Below, piece after piece: positions 23,156-35,639 of a DNA stretch of 64,000 bases. This DNA is from Phocoena phocoena (Eukaryota; Chordata; Mammalia; Artiodactyla; Phocoenidae): contig NC_089220.1 in NCBI RefSeq assembly GCF_963924675.1, positions 49,362,639 through 49,426,638 on the forward strand. The letters are read 5' to 3'. The position numbers and the translations under genes were made by a program. Position 1 is the stretch's first letter. Every line of letters starts with the position of its first letter. Below the pieces are notes generated by a model. The model saw nothing but the letters and a program-made list of their open reading frames with translations, was not told where the DNA came from and made no database searches.

Positions 23156-24816
23156 TTGTAAGGTATCATATGCTCTTGTATGCTTTTTCCAGATTTGGCA
23201 TGTTTGGTTATTGAAGTTTCAGCTTTCTAACTGAACTTAAGAGTGGAGGTCCGGTGTGTTAGAGCTTGATACAGCTTTTTTTTTTAAGTCTGCTAGACTT
23301 ATTTTATTATTGATAATATTTTATGTTTTAGATTGGTGGTTTCCAGTCTTTTTGTACAATACATTCATCTCTCACTAGTTTTATAGAATTATCCAAATAA
23401 TAGTTTGAAAAAAATTTAGTGCACGTGGCAGCTTCAGAAAGTGGGGGGGTGGTTTGTCATTGAAACTAAATAAACTGTCATTGAAACTAACTAAAAAGGT
23501 TAGGAATCATGGTTTCACATGGCATTGGTAAAGCTGATGAGCCTATTTGGGACTTCGTGGACTTCATGGCTCCCTTATCAATAACTTGCAAGGTTTAGTT
23601 CCTGGACACAGAGGTTTTACAGAGAGGTCTTTGTGTTTCCTCTAAATGTGAATTTCAAGTTTATCATGGTTTAAAATCTGCTGTTTGGTACCTACTATTG
23701 TTTACATGTAACAGTACATGTGTTTCTAGATTTAGGCAAGTTCAGTATATGGAAATTTGGATTTTCTAAGCAGATGAATGAAATTGTCACAAACTCTCTG
23801 AGCCTGTACAGTTTTAAATTACTATAATAGCTTTTTGTTTTTAATGCTACATTTAGAAATCTGTGTGTTTCCAGGGGGACCTCTGTCAGGCCAGAATGCT
23901 GTGGGTCTTATCAATAACTCAATATGAATACATTGAATTGATTATAATTCTTTTAAAAAATTGCTATCCTTGGTTGTGGCTAGTACTACAACATTTTTAG
24001 TGATGGACGTATGAGAAGGTATAAAGCCACTGCATGCTTGAACAGCATGATTTTAGTTATTTGCTATGTGTTTGTCTTTAGTACATTGGCTTATTTCTTT
24101 TCTCTTTAAATATTTTCTCTTTAAGTACTGAAGTTGCTTAAGCTACACTTACTAAATAAACCTTCAGTTGCAGGTGACAGAAGCCAAAGTCAGTTTCACC
24201 AAAAGGCTTGTTAGCTTTGTTTTGTTTTATAGTCACCATATGTTTTAGAAATGTATGCCTTTCTTCCCAAAGGGTACTGAGCAAGAGTGATTTTCTTTTC
24301 CTTCTTGCATTTTCCGTTCTGCCAGAGTACTTCATAGGTGGTGTTGTGTACATTCTATTGCATCAGTTCCAGACACACATAATGACTGATTTCTCTTTTT
24401 GTGATATTAAATTTGATCATGGGATCAGATGTCATACCAATTCATCATCATGATGTTGTCCATCAGCTTTTCACCTATTGATTTGGAAGCCATTAATCAT
24501 TATTGGCTAGATCCAATATTGCTATTCATATAAGACAGGATAAATGGTAGATCTTTTCCTTTACTTACTATTTTTCAGAATAGTCAGTTGATACCCTAAC
24601 CACCTCCAGAGGTAACCACTGAGGTTTATTTTTTTAGTGTCTTTATGAACTTGAGGATTAAAAAAAAATTAAATACCAAACTTTATTTGGATTTCACCAG
24701 CTTTTTCCTTAATACTCATTTTCTGTTACAGGATCTAGTGCAGAGTACCACATTGCATTTAGTTGTCATATTTCCTTAGTGTTCTTTGGTGTATGACAAT
24801 TTCTTAGTCTTTTCTT

Positions 24817-25018
24817 TTTTTTTTTTGTGGTACGCGGGCCTCTCACTGTTGTGGCCTCTCCCATTGCGGAGCACAGGCTCTGGACGCGCAGGCTCAGTGG
24901 CCGTGGCCCACGGGCCCAGCCGCTCCGCGGCATGTGGGATCTTCCCGGACCAGGGCATGAACCTGTGTCCCCTGCATCGGCAGGCAGACTCTCAACCACT
25001 GCGCCACCAGGGAAGCCC
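24817..25018 (-). mobile_element. CHR SINE, short form, antisense, young
   Basis: Near-consensus reversed short CHR with perfect 15-bp duplication tcttagtcttttctt at 24802-24816 and 25019-25033. Confidence 0.95.
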
Positions 25019-25492
25019 TCTTAGTCTTTTCTTGTTCTTCATGACCTTGACAGTTTTGAGGAATACTTGTCAGATATTTTGTAGACTGTTCCTCAGTTTG
25101 TATTTTGTCTGATGTTTTCCTCATGATTAGACTGGGTTTATTGGTTTATGAAAAGAATACCACGGAGGTGGAGTGTCTTCATTATATATGAAGGAGTTAC
25201 ATGATCTTTATATTGACATTATTGGTGATGTTAACCTTCAGCACTTGGTTAAGATTTGCCAGGTTTCTCCACCATAACAAACACTGCATGTTTGTTCTTC
25301 CAGTTTTTATCTTCATCTTTCTTTCTTTCCTAAGCACACCTATTTTCTCTATTGTCTTTACGTCTGTTTTGGGGGTTCTTGCTTTGCTTCTTTGTGGTCT
25401 TCCTTCAGAGAGTTGATTGCTTCATTCTTTTTTCTCTTTTAATTTATGGCAGTGGCAGAATATTTAATTGCATTTTTCTCTCTGCTTTGGGA

Positions 25493-25800
25493 CTTTTTTT
25501 AATATAAATTTATTTATTTATTTTTGGCTGCGTTGGGTCTTTGTTACTGTGTGCCTGCTTTCTCTAATTGCGGCGAGTGGGGGCTACTCATTGTGGTGAC
25601 TTCTCTTGTTGTGGAGCACGGGCTCTAGGTGCTCAGGATTCAGTAGTTGTGGCTTACGGGCTCTAGAGTGCAGGCTCAGTAGTTGTGGCGCACAGGCTTA
25701 GTTGCTCCGTGGCATGTGGGATCTTCCCGGACCAGGGCTCAAACCCGTGTCCCCTGTATTGGCAGGAGGATTCTTAACCACTGTGCCACCAGGGAAGTCC
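25493..25800 (-). mobile_element. CHR-type SINE, long form, antisense
   Basis: Reversed long CHR from 'tttatttatttttggctgcg' to 'tgccaccagggaagtcc'. Confidence 0.9.
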
Positions 25801-26574
25801 ATGGGGCAACATTTTTTTGAATGTTCTTTTTAAATCAACTTTGTACCTTTTTGCCCCTTTAATTTTTCTTATAGAATTGATGTTGTGCTGTCCTAATTAT
25901 ACATTATTGAATAATTAGGGTTTTTCTCTGCCAGTTATTTGAAATTGGCTCCTGTGGTTGCGAGGGGTGTAAGGGGTTGTGTAGGGAAAAGGAAAAATTA
26001 CCAGGGTAGTGTGTTGGGCTACTTGGTTTTACGCAGTGCTGTGTTCTTATTTCCACTTATTTCTTTACTGTTCTTCTAGCCCAGCTGCTTTTGGCAGTTT
26101 TTGTATGTATATTAGATTTAGGGGTTATACCTCTCTAATTTTTTTTTTGAAGTCTAGTTGGTTTACAGTATTGTGTTAGTTTCAGGTGTACAGCAGAGCA
26201 ATTCATTTTTTGCAGATTGTATTCCACTATAGGTTATTACAAGATACTGGGTATAATTCCCTGTGCTATACAGTAAACCCTTGTTGCTTATCTATTTTAT
26301 ATGTAATAATTTGTAACCGTTAATCCTGTACTCTTGATTTGTCCCTCCCTTCCCCTTTTGGTAACCATAAGTTTGTTTTCTATGTCTGTAAGTCTGTTTC
26401 TGTTTTGTGTATAGATTCATTTGTATTATTTTTTAGATTCTACAAATAAATGATATCATGTGGTATTTGTCTTTGTCTGACTTATTTCACTAAGCATAAT
26501 ATTCTCTAGGTCCATCCATATGTTGCTGCAAATGGCAATATTTCATTCTTTTTTAGAGTTGAGTAATATTCCAT

Positions 26575-26638
26575 TGTGCGTGTGTGTGTGTGTGTATACA
26601 TATATATATGTATGTATACACACACATATATACACCAT
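26575..26638. repeat. (TG)n/(TA)n/(CA)n microsatellite in L1
   Basis: Simple repeat of mirror-like layout (tg, then ta, then ca runs) within X. Confidence 0.9.
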
Positions 26639-29219
26639 ATCTTCTTAAGCCAGTCTGTTGATGGGCACTTGAGTTGCTTCCATGTCAAGTATTGTAAATA
26701 GCGCTGCTATGAACATTGGAGTGCATGTATCTTTTCGAGTTAGAGTTTTCCTCTTTTCCAGATATATGCCCAGGAGTGGAATTGCTGGATCATATGCAAC
26801 TTTAGTTTTTTAAGGAATCTTCATACTGTTTTCCATAGTGGCTGCACCAATTTACATGCCCACCAACAGTGTAGGAGGGTTCCCTCTTCTCCACACCCTC
26901 TCTGGCATTTATTACTTGTGGACTCTTTGATGATGGCCATTCTGATCAGTGTGAGGTGATGCCTCATTGTAGTTTTGATTTGCATTTCTCTAATAATTAG
27001 CAACATTGAGCATCTTTTCATGTGCCATCTGTATGTCTTCTTTGGAGAAATGTCTACTTAGGTCTTCTGCTCACTTTTTGATTGGGTTATTTGTTTTTTT
27101 AACATTGAGTTATGTAAGCTGTTTGTATATTTTGGATATTAACCCCTTGTTGGTTGCATTGTTTGCAAATATTTTCTCCCATTCCATCGGTTGTCTTTTC
27201 ATTTTGTTTATGGTTTCCTTTGCTGTGCAAAAGCTTGTAAGTTTGAGTCGGTCCCATTTATTTGTTTTTGCTTTTTTTTTGCCTTGGGGACTGATCTAAG
27301 AAAATATTGCTACGATTTATGTCAAAGAATGTTTTGCCTATGTCATCTTCTAGGAGTTTTATGGTGGTGTCTTAAATTTAGGTCTTTAAACCCTTTTGAG
27401 TTTATTTTTCTATATGGTGTGAAGGAATGTTTTAATTTCATTATTTTACATGTAGTTGTCCAGCTTTCCCAGTACTTCTTGTTGAAAGAGACTGTCTTTT
27501 CTCCATTGTATATTCTTGCCTCCTTTGTCATAGATTAATTGACTGTAGGTGAGTAAGTTTATTTATGGGCTTTCTATTCCGTTCCGTTGATCTATGTGTC
27601 TCTTTTTGCACTAGTACCATGCTGTTTTGATTACTGTAGCTTTGAAGTATAGTCTGAAGCCTGGGCGACTGATACCTCCAGCTTTGTTCTTTTTCTCAAT
27701 ATTGCTTTGGCAACTCTGGGTCTTTTGTGGTTCCATATAAATTTTAAAATTATTTGTTTTCATTCTGTGAAAAATGTCATGGGTGTTTTGATAGGAGTTG
27801 CATTAAATCTACAGACTGCTTTGGGTAGTATGGCCATTTTAGCAATATTAATTCTTCCAGTTTAAGAGCATGGAATATCTTTACATTTCTTCGAATCCTC
27901 TTCAGTTTCCTTTATCAGTGTTTTGTAGTTTTCAGCATATAGGTCTTTCACTACCTTGGTTAAGTTTATTCCTAGGTTTTTTTGTTTTTGTGTTTGTGTT
28001 TTTTGGGTGAGGTTTTAAATGGAATTGTTTTTATCTTTACTTTCTCTTTCTGATATTTCATTATTAGTGTATAGAAACACAACAGATTTCTGTATATTAA
28101 TCTTGTATCCTGCTGCCTTGCTGAGATCATTTATTTGTTCTAAAAGTTTCTGTGCAGAGACTTTAGGGTTCTCTTTATAGAATATCTTATCTGTGAATAG
28201 TGACAGTTTTACCTTTACCCTTCCAATTTGGATACCTTTTATTTATTTTTCTTGTCTGATTGCTGTGGCTAGGGCTTCCAATATTGTATTAAGTAGAAGC
28301 AGGGAGAGTGGGCATCCTTGTCTTGTTCCTGAATTTAGTGGAAAGGCTTTCAGCTCTTCACTGTTGAGTATTTTGTTGGCCATGGGTTTGTCATAAATGG
28401 ATTTTATTGTGTTGAGACATGTTCTCTCTATACCCACTTTGCTGAGTTTTTATCATAAATTGTTGTGGAATTTTGTCAATAGTTCTTTCTGCATCTGTTG
28501 AGATGATGATATGGTTTTTATTCTTCAACTTGTTAACGTGGTGTGTCACATTGATTAATTTGCAGATATTGAACCATCCTTGCATCCCTGGGATAAATCT
28601 CACCTGGTCATGATGTATGATCCTTTTAATGTATTGTTGAATTTGATTTTTATATTTTGTTGAGGATTTTTGCATCTATGTTTATTAGTGATATTGGCTT
28701 GTAATTTTTTTGTGGTGTCTTTGGTTTTGGTATCAGGGTGATGCTGGTATTGTAGAATGATTTCATGGTCATTCCTTCCTGTTCAATTTTTGGAATAGTT
28801 TGAGAAGGATAGGTGTTAACTCTTCGGTAAATGTTTGGTAGAGTTCTCTTGTGCAACTGTCTGGTCCTGGTCTTTTGTTTTTTGGGAGTATTTTTTTATC
28901 AGTGATTCAGTTTCATTACTAGTAATTGGTCGGTTTGTATCTTCTATTGAATATTTCTTCCTGGTTCCATCTTGGGAGATCGTGCATTTCTAGGAATTTG
29001 TACATTTCTTCTAGGCTGTCCATTTTATTGATGTGTAATTATCCATATTAATCTTTTACGATCCTTTGTATTTCTATGATATTTGTTGTAACTTTTCCCT
29101 ATTTTTCCTGATTTTATTGACGTTAGCCCTCTCTTTTTTTCTTGATGAATCTGGCTAAAGATTTATCCATTTTTCTTTCCTTTTCAAAGAACCAGCTCTT
29201 AGTTTCATTGATCTTTCCT

Positions 29220-29422
29220 TTTTTTTTTTTTCGATACGCGGGCCTCTCACTGCTGTGGCCTCTCCTGTTGTGGAGCGCAGGCTCTGGACGCACAGGCTCA
29301 CTGGCCATGGCTCACAGGCCCAGCTGCTCCGTGGCATGTGGGATCCTCCTGGACCGGGGCAGGAACCCGTGTCCCCTGCATCGGCAGGTGGACTCTCAAC
29401 CACTGTACCACCAGGGAAGCCC
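29220..29422 (-). mobile_element. CHR SINE, short form, antisense, in L1
   Basis: Poly(T) then reversed short CHR ending 'ccaccagggaagccc'. It lies in ORF2 of L1 X, so it is younger than X. Confidence 0.92.
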
Positions 29423-29602
29423 ATTTCCTATTGCCTTTTTAGTCTCTATTTCATTTATTTCTTCTCTGTCCTTTATGATTTCTTTTCTCTTAGTAACTTT
29501 GGGTTTTGTTCTTTTCTTCTAGTTCCTTTAGGCGTAAGGTTAGATTGTTTATGTGAGATTTTTCTTGTTTCTTGAGGTAGTCTTGTATTGCTATAAACTT
29601 CC

Positions 29603-31768
29603 TTCCCTTCCTCTTTTGTCCTGTTCTCTTCTGATTTGATGACTAACTTTAGTGTTTGGATTCCTTTTTCTTTTTTGGGTGTGTATCTATTGTAGATTTT
29701 CGGTTTGTGGTTACTATGAGGTTTGATATAGCAGTCTATATATAAACAAGATTGTTTTAAGTTGCTGTTCTTTTAACGTCAAATGCATTTCCAATATCCT
29801 GCATTTGTGTTCTCCTTTTCTCACAATTGCTGGTTTTGATACACTTGTATGTGAATGATTTTCTAGCTTTACTGTATGTTTGCCTTTACCCGTGAGCTTT
29901 TCTATTCGTAATTTTCTTGTTTCTAGTTGTGGTCTTTTCTACTTAGAGAAGTTCTTTTAGCATTTGTTGCAAAGCTGGTCTGGTGGTGCTGAATTCTCTT
30001 AGCTTTTGTTTGTCTGAAAAGCTTTTCATTTCTCCATTAAATTTGAATGAGAGCCTTCCTGGGTAGAGTATTCTTGGTTGTAGTTTCTTCCCTTTCATCA
30101 CTTTTAATATATCATGCCACTCCATTTTGGCCTGCAGAGTTTCTGCTGAGGAATCAGCTGATAACATTATGGGAGTTCCCTTGTATGTTTTTTGTTGCTT
30201 TTCTTTTGTTTTAATATTTTTTCTCTTTAATTTTTATCAGTTTGATTACTGTGTGACTCCGTGTGTTCCTTCTTGGGTTTTTACTGCCTGGGACTCTCTG
30301 TACTTCCTGGACTTTGGTGACTGTTTCCTTTCCCGTGTTAGGGAAGTTTTCATCTATTATCTCTTCAAATATTTTCTCAGGTCCTTTCTCTTTTCTCTTC
30401 TCCTTCTAGGACCCCTATAATGTGAAAGTTGGTGCATTTAATGTTGTCTCAGAGGTCTCTTAGACTGTCTTCTTTTCATTTTTGTTTTCTTTATTCTGTT
30501 CTGTGGCAGTGATTTCCACCATTCTGTCTTCCAGGTCACCTATCCATTCTTCTGCCTCAGTTATTCTGCTATTGATTCCTTCTAGTGTTTTTTTTTTCGT
30601 TTCAGTTATGTATTGTTCATGTCTGTTTGTCTGTTCTTCAGTTTTTCTAGGTCTTTTTTAAACATTTCCTGCATCTTCTCAATCCTTGCTTCCATTCTTT
30701 TTCCAAGATCTTGGATCATCTTCACTATCATTCTGAATTCTTTTTCCCATAGGTTGGCTATCACCATTTTACTTAGTTGTTCTTCTGCGGGTTTCATCTT
30801 GTTCCATCATCTGGGACCTAATCCTCTGCCATCTCCTTTTTCTAACTTTCTGCGATTGCTGTTTCCTTTCCACAGGCTGCAGGATGGTAGTTCTTGCTTC
30901 TGCTGTCTGCCCTCTGATGGATGAGGCTGTCTAAGAGGCTTGTGCAGGCTTCCTGGTGGGAGGGGCTGGTTCCTGCCCAGTGGTGGGTGGAGCTGGGTCT
31001 TGTTCTTCTGGTGGGCAGGGCTGTGCTCAGGGAGACTTTTCAGCCACTTGTCTGCTGATGGGTGGGGCTGTGTTTCTGCCCTGTTGGTTGTTTGGCCTGA
31101 GGTAACCCCAGCACTGGAGCCTACAGGCTGTAGGGTAGGGCTAATGGCAACCTCCAGGAGGGCCCACACCAATGCATACTCCCCGGATCTGCTGCTGCCA
31201 GTGTCTTTGTACCTGCCATGAGCCACAGCCACCCGTCACCTCTGCAGGAGATCCTCCAGTACTAGGCAGGTAGGTCTGGCCCTGTCTCATATGGGGTCAC
31301 TGCTTTTTTCCCCTGGGTCCTGGTGAGCACGAGACTTTTTGTGTACTCTCCAAGAATAGAGCTTCTGTTTCTCCCAGTCCTGTGGAAGTCCTGCGATCAA
31401 ACACCGCTGGCCTTCAAAGCCAGATTCTCCGGGGACTCCTCTTCCTGTTGCTGGACCACCAGGTTGGGAAGGCTGACATGGGGCTCAGAACTTTCACTTC
31501 TGTGGGATAACTTTGGTGGTATAATTGTTTTCCAGTTTTTGGGTTGCCCAGCCAGTGGGTATGGGATTTGATTTTATTGTGATTGCGCCCCTCATACTGT
31601 CTTGTTGTGGCTTTTTCTTTGTCTTTGGTTGTAGGATATCTTTTTTGGTAGGTTCCAGCATTTTTTTGTCAATGGTTGTTCAGCAGTTAATTGTTATTTT
31701 GGTGTTTTTGTAAGAAGCGGGTGAGCTCACATCCTTCTACTCTGCCATCTCGAGCTAATCTCTTCTGT
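29603..31768 (-). mobile_element. L1 unit Y: 5'UTR and ORF1 without ORF2, nested in X
   Basis: Reading the - strand: a GC-rich 5'UTR beginning near 31757 ('agatggcagagtagaaggat'), then ORF1. The ORF1 part includes a coiled-coil block at 30606-30797 ('MIQDLGKRMEARIEKMQEMF') and the C-terminal domain at 29943-30167 ('SFSDKQKLREFSTTRPALQQ'). About 340 bp of spacer follows to 29603. No endonuclease or RT sequence follows. The 11-bp direct repeat tataaacttcc flanks it at 29592-29602 and 31769-31779, and the ORF2 of X reads continuously across it. Confidence 0.75.
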
Positions 31769-32316
31769 TATAAACTTCCATCTCAGAACTACTTTTGCTG
31801 CAGTGTGTAGATAGTGGATTCTTGTGTTTTCATTTTCATTTGTTTCCAGGTATTTTTAAAATTTCTTCTTTATTTCTTCAGGGATTCGTTGGGTTGTGTA
31901 TTAGCTTAGTTTAGCCTCCACTTGTTTGTGTCTTTTGCTATTTTTTCATTGTAGTTGATTTTTAGTCTCAAAGGGTTGTGGTTGGAAAAGATGCTTGACA
32001 TGATTTCAGTTGGCTTAAATTTACTGAGATTTGTTTTGTGGCCTAGCGTGTGCTCTGTATCCTGGAGAATGTTCTCTGTGCAGTTGAAAAAAAAATGCAT
32101 ATTCTCCTTTTGTGTGGAATGTCCTATATATATTAAGTCCATTTGGTCTAATGTGTTGTTTAAGACCAGTGTTTCCTTATTGATATTCTGTTTGGGTGAT
32201 CTGTTCATTGATGTTAAGTGGGATGTTAAAGTCCCCTAGTATTGTTGTGTTACTGTGAATTTCTCTCTTTACATCTTTTAATATTTGCTTTATGTATTTA
32301 GGTGCTCCTATGTTGG

Positions 32317-32319
<3 letters not shown>

Positions 32320-32361
<42 letters not shown>
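32320..32361. repeat. (TA)n microsatellite
   Basis: About 21 TA units expanded inside L1 ORF2. Confidence 0.95.
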
Positions 32362-32365
<4 letters not shown>

Positions 32366-32717
32366 TGTTATGTCTTTTTCTTAGATTGATCCTGTAATCA
32401 TATGTAATGTTCTTCATTGTCTCGTGTTACAATCTTTGTTTTAAAGTCTGTTTTGTCTGGTATAAATATTGCTATCCCTGTTTTCTTTTCATTTCCATTT
32501 GCATGGAGTACCTTCTTCCATCCTGTCATTATCAGTCTGTGTGTGTGTTTGGATCTGAAATGAGCCTCTTGTAGGCAGCATATATATGGGTCTTTTTTTT
32601 TTTTCTGTATCCATTCAGCTACTCTATGTCTTTTGGTTGGAGTGTTTAGTCCGTTTACATTTATAGATATGTACTTATTGACATTTCTTAATTGTTTGGC
32701 GGGTTGTTTGTAGATCC

Positions 32718-32908
32718 TTTTTTTTTTTTGGCGGTACGCAGGCCTATCACTGCTGTGGCCTCTCCCGTCGCGGAGCACAGGCTCAGCGGCCATGGCCCAC
32801 CAGCCCAGCCGCTCCGCGGCACGTGGGATACTCCCGGACCGGGGCACGAACCCGCGTCCCCTGCATCGGCAGGCGGACTGCCAACCACTGTGCCACCAGG
32901 GAAGCCCT
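32718..32908 (-). mobile_element. CHR SINE, short form, antisense, in L1
   Basis: Reversed short CHR with a small internal deletion. Flanks tgtagatcctttt (about 32708) and tgtagttcctttt (about 32909) differ at one base. Confidence 0.92.
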
Positions 32909-33269
32909 GTAGTTCCTTTTGTTCTCTTCTCATGTCATTTGATGACTATTTTTAGTGTTATATTTGGGTTCTTTTTCATTTTTGTGTATTTATTATAGAT
33001 TTTTGGTTTGTGGTTACCATGAGGTTTATATATAGCCATATATGTGTGTGTGTATATATATGTGGTTAAGTTGGTGATCTCTTAAGTTCAAATGCATTTT
33101 AACAACCCTGCATTTTTACCCCTCCCCCCGACATTTACCGGTTTTGTCATGTTTTACTTCTTTTTGGTTTGTGTATCCCTTAACTTCTTATTGTGGATAT
33201 AGATGATTTTATTACTTTTGTCTTTCAACCTTCCTAATAGCTTTATACTTGGTTTTCTGTTGGGCAGAG

Positions 33270-34080
33270 CCATGTCCCAGGGTCCCTGGCTATAGGGCCC
33301 TGTGGGGTCCTGGAGCTGGTATTGGCCCGCAGGTGGGTGGGGCTGGTTCCTTATACAGCTGTCGGCATGGTCCTGGCAGTCCCGGAGCTTGTGTTGGACC
33401 ACTGGTTGGTGGGACCGGATCCCAGGTTGGCTGCCTAAATTGGCTTAAGGTGTCCCAGATCTGGTTTTGGCCTGCTGGTGGATGGTGCCAGGGCCCAGGG
33501 GGTCCTGGGACTGGTGCCATCCTGCTAGTGGGAGGGTTGGGTCCTGACAAGCCAGGCTGCAGGGCTGTAGTGGTCCTAGGGCTGATGTCTGCCTGCTGAC
33601 AGATGGGGCCGGGGCTCAGGGGATCCAGGGGCTGGTGCCCACCGACCAGTTGGTGAAACCAGGTTCTGGGACTAGTGCCAACTCACTGGTGAGCGGAGCT
33701 AGGTCCTGGGGTCTCTGACTACAGGGCCCTGGGGGTCCTAGAGTTGTTTGTCAGCTTGCTGGTGGGTGGGTTCAGGTCCCAGGGGGTTCTGAAGCCAGTG
33801 CCTGCCCACTCGTGGTTGGAGCCAGGTTCTGAGTTATCTGGCTGCAGGGTCCTGGGGATTCCAGGACTAGTGCTGGTGCCCTGGTATGTGGGTCTTGGTC
33901 CTAGGCCTTCTGGTGAACAGGGGCATATCCTGGAGTGGCTGTGGTCACAGGGGGTTTTAAGGCAGATGGCCTGCTGGTGAGTGGGGCTGTGTCCCAGCTG
34001 GGCTAATTGTTTGGCTTGACCTGTTGTGTCCCAATACTGGTGCCCATAGGCTGGTGGGCAAGGCCAGGTTCTGGTACTAA
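33270..34080 (-). repeat. Degenerate tandem array in the L1 5'UTR
   Basis: Repeated variants of 'gggtcctggggctggtgcc' followed by 'tgctggtgggtggggc' recur through the block at roughly 50-110 bp intervals. They look like diverged 5'UTR monomers. Open frames here are by-products of GC richness. Confidence 0.6.
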
Positions 34081-34724
34081 TAAGTTAGAGGGAGAATTCC
34101 AAAACAGTGCTTGCCAGCACCAGTGTCTTTTTGGTGGTAGAAGAAGCTCCCAAAATGTCTGCCACAAGTGTCTGTGTCCCCAGGGTCAGGTCCAGTTTCC
34201 TCCTGCCTCTCTGGGAGGCTTTCCAAGACTAGCAGGTGGGTCTGACCCAAGCTTCTTTAAAATTATTGCTTCTGCCCTGGGTCCCGGAGTGTGTGAGGTT
34301 TTGTGTATGCCCTTTAAGAGTGGAGTCTTTATTTCTCACAGCCCTCCAGCTCTCCTGAAAGTGAGCCCTGCTGGCCTACAAAGACAAAGGTTCTGGGGGC
34401 TTGTCTTCCTGGACAGGGTCCTTCCTGAGCCCAGTGTGGGACTTGGGCCCCCTTGCTTCTTGGGGAGAATCTCTACAGTTGTAATTATCCTCCTGTTTGT
34501 GGGTCACCCATGTGGGCGTAAGGTTCTTGACCATACTGCGTTTCCACCTTTCCTATCAGTCTTGTTGTGGTTCCTTCTTTGTATTTTTAGTTGTAGAAGA
34601 TCTTTTCTGCTGGTTTCTAGTCTTTCTCATCAATAGTTCCTCTGTAAATAGTGGAAATTTTTGGTGCGCCCAAGGGAAGAAGCAAGCTCAGGGTCTTCTT
34701 ACTCCACCATCTTGACCACACCCA

Positions 34725-34925
34725 TTTCATTTCTTTCGTCATTGTTTTGTAGTTGTCAGCATACAGATCTCACAATTTTTTTGTTAGATTGATGTGTAAA
34801 TATTTAATTTTTGGGAGCTAAGTGGTATAATTTATTTTTAATTGTTGTTAGTATAGAGATGTTAAATTGATTTTTGTATGTTGACCTTATACTGTGTTAT
34901 CTTGGTAAACTTACTTAATAGTTTT
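34725..34925 (-). mobile_element. Older L1 ORF2 fragment, antisense
   Basis: Reversed ORF2 phrases ('gttgtcagcatacagatctc', 'tttttgtatgttgaccttat') parallel those at about 27930-28110 in X but are more diverged. Confidence 0.6.
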
Positions 34926-35327
34926 ATGGTACAGCCAGGTTATTTTTAAGAAATTACAAACTGGGAATAGTTTTACAAGTTCATTTTTGCTGTTTTAGAT
35001 GAAATGTCAAATCTTAAATCTTGAATGAGGTGAATTTTTCTGTTCCTCACTTTTCCTTTAGCAGTATACATATAATATTTACTTATTAGCTTTGTTAGTA
35101 GTTAAATTTTGTATGGCCTGGTGATGGAAGCATCAACCAAAAAAGCCTGATTTCAAACAGGGAGCCTAGTTTCTCTCTTCTTTTGTAATTAAATAATAGT
35201 AACACTGGCTAGTTTTATGAAAAATTTTATTTGCAACAGTAAAATCATGATTTTTTTAACAGGAAGAGTACGATTGGGATAGTTAATTTTGTAAGTGTTT
35301 TTCATATGGCATATTTTTTAGCTATGA

Positions 35328-35639
<312 letters not shown>

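Larger units (their letters stand above)
26138..29602 (-). mobile_element. L1 element X, 3' part: 3'UTR and ORF2 C-terminal two thirds
   Basis: Antisense L1 starting with poly(T) (its poly(A) tail) at 26138 and the 3'UTR. Reading the - strand, ORF2 C-terminal sequence lies near 26821-27021. Reverse-transcriptase sequence lies at 28193-28856, including '[16 protein letters not shown]' and '[14 protein letters not shown]'. At the active-site block near 28175-28195 the expected FADD appears as FTDK, and several stops break the frame, so the copy is dead. A CHR SINE interrupts it at 29220-29422. X continues at 31769 after the nested unit Y. Confidence 0.9.
31769..34722 (-). mobile_element. L1 element X, 5' part: ORF2 N-terminus, spacer and 5'UTR
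   Basis: On the - strand the endonuclease domain lies at about 31906-32700, with 'KYISINVNGLNTPTKRHRV' and 'DPYICCLQEAHF' (the catalytic Glu kept). A spacer at 32920-33240 corresponds to that of Y at 29620-29940, and a GC-rich 5'UTR at 33245-34722 has the start 'tcaagatggtggagtaagaa'. ORF1 is absent between spacer and 5'UTR. A CHR SINE splits the start of ORF2. Confidence 0.85.

Noticed and set aside
24827..25024. Recurrent small protein-like frames of about 60-120 codons at several sites
   Set aside because: All are translations of the CHR SINE in different frames; the same peptides recur wherever a copy lies.
26575..26638. CRISPR-like or structured repeat
   Set aside because: Simple dinucleotide runs inside an L1; no spacer structure. 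The window is a vertebrate genome.
33249..33599. 116-codon Gly/Pro-rich frame
   Set aside because: Product of the GC-rich L1 5'UTR repeats.
34007..34636. 209-codon open frame, + strand
   Set aside because: Lies in the antisense 5'UTR of L1 X; composition-driven, with no domain.
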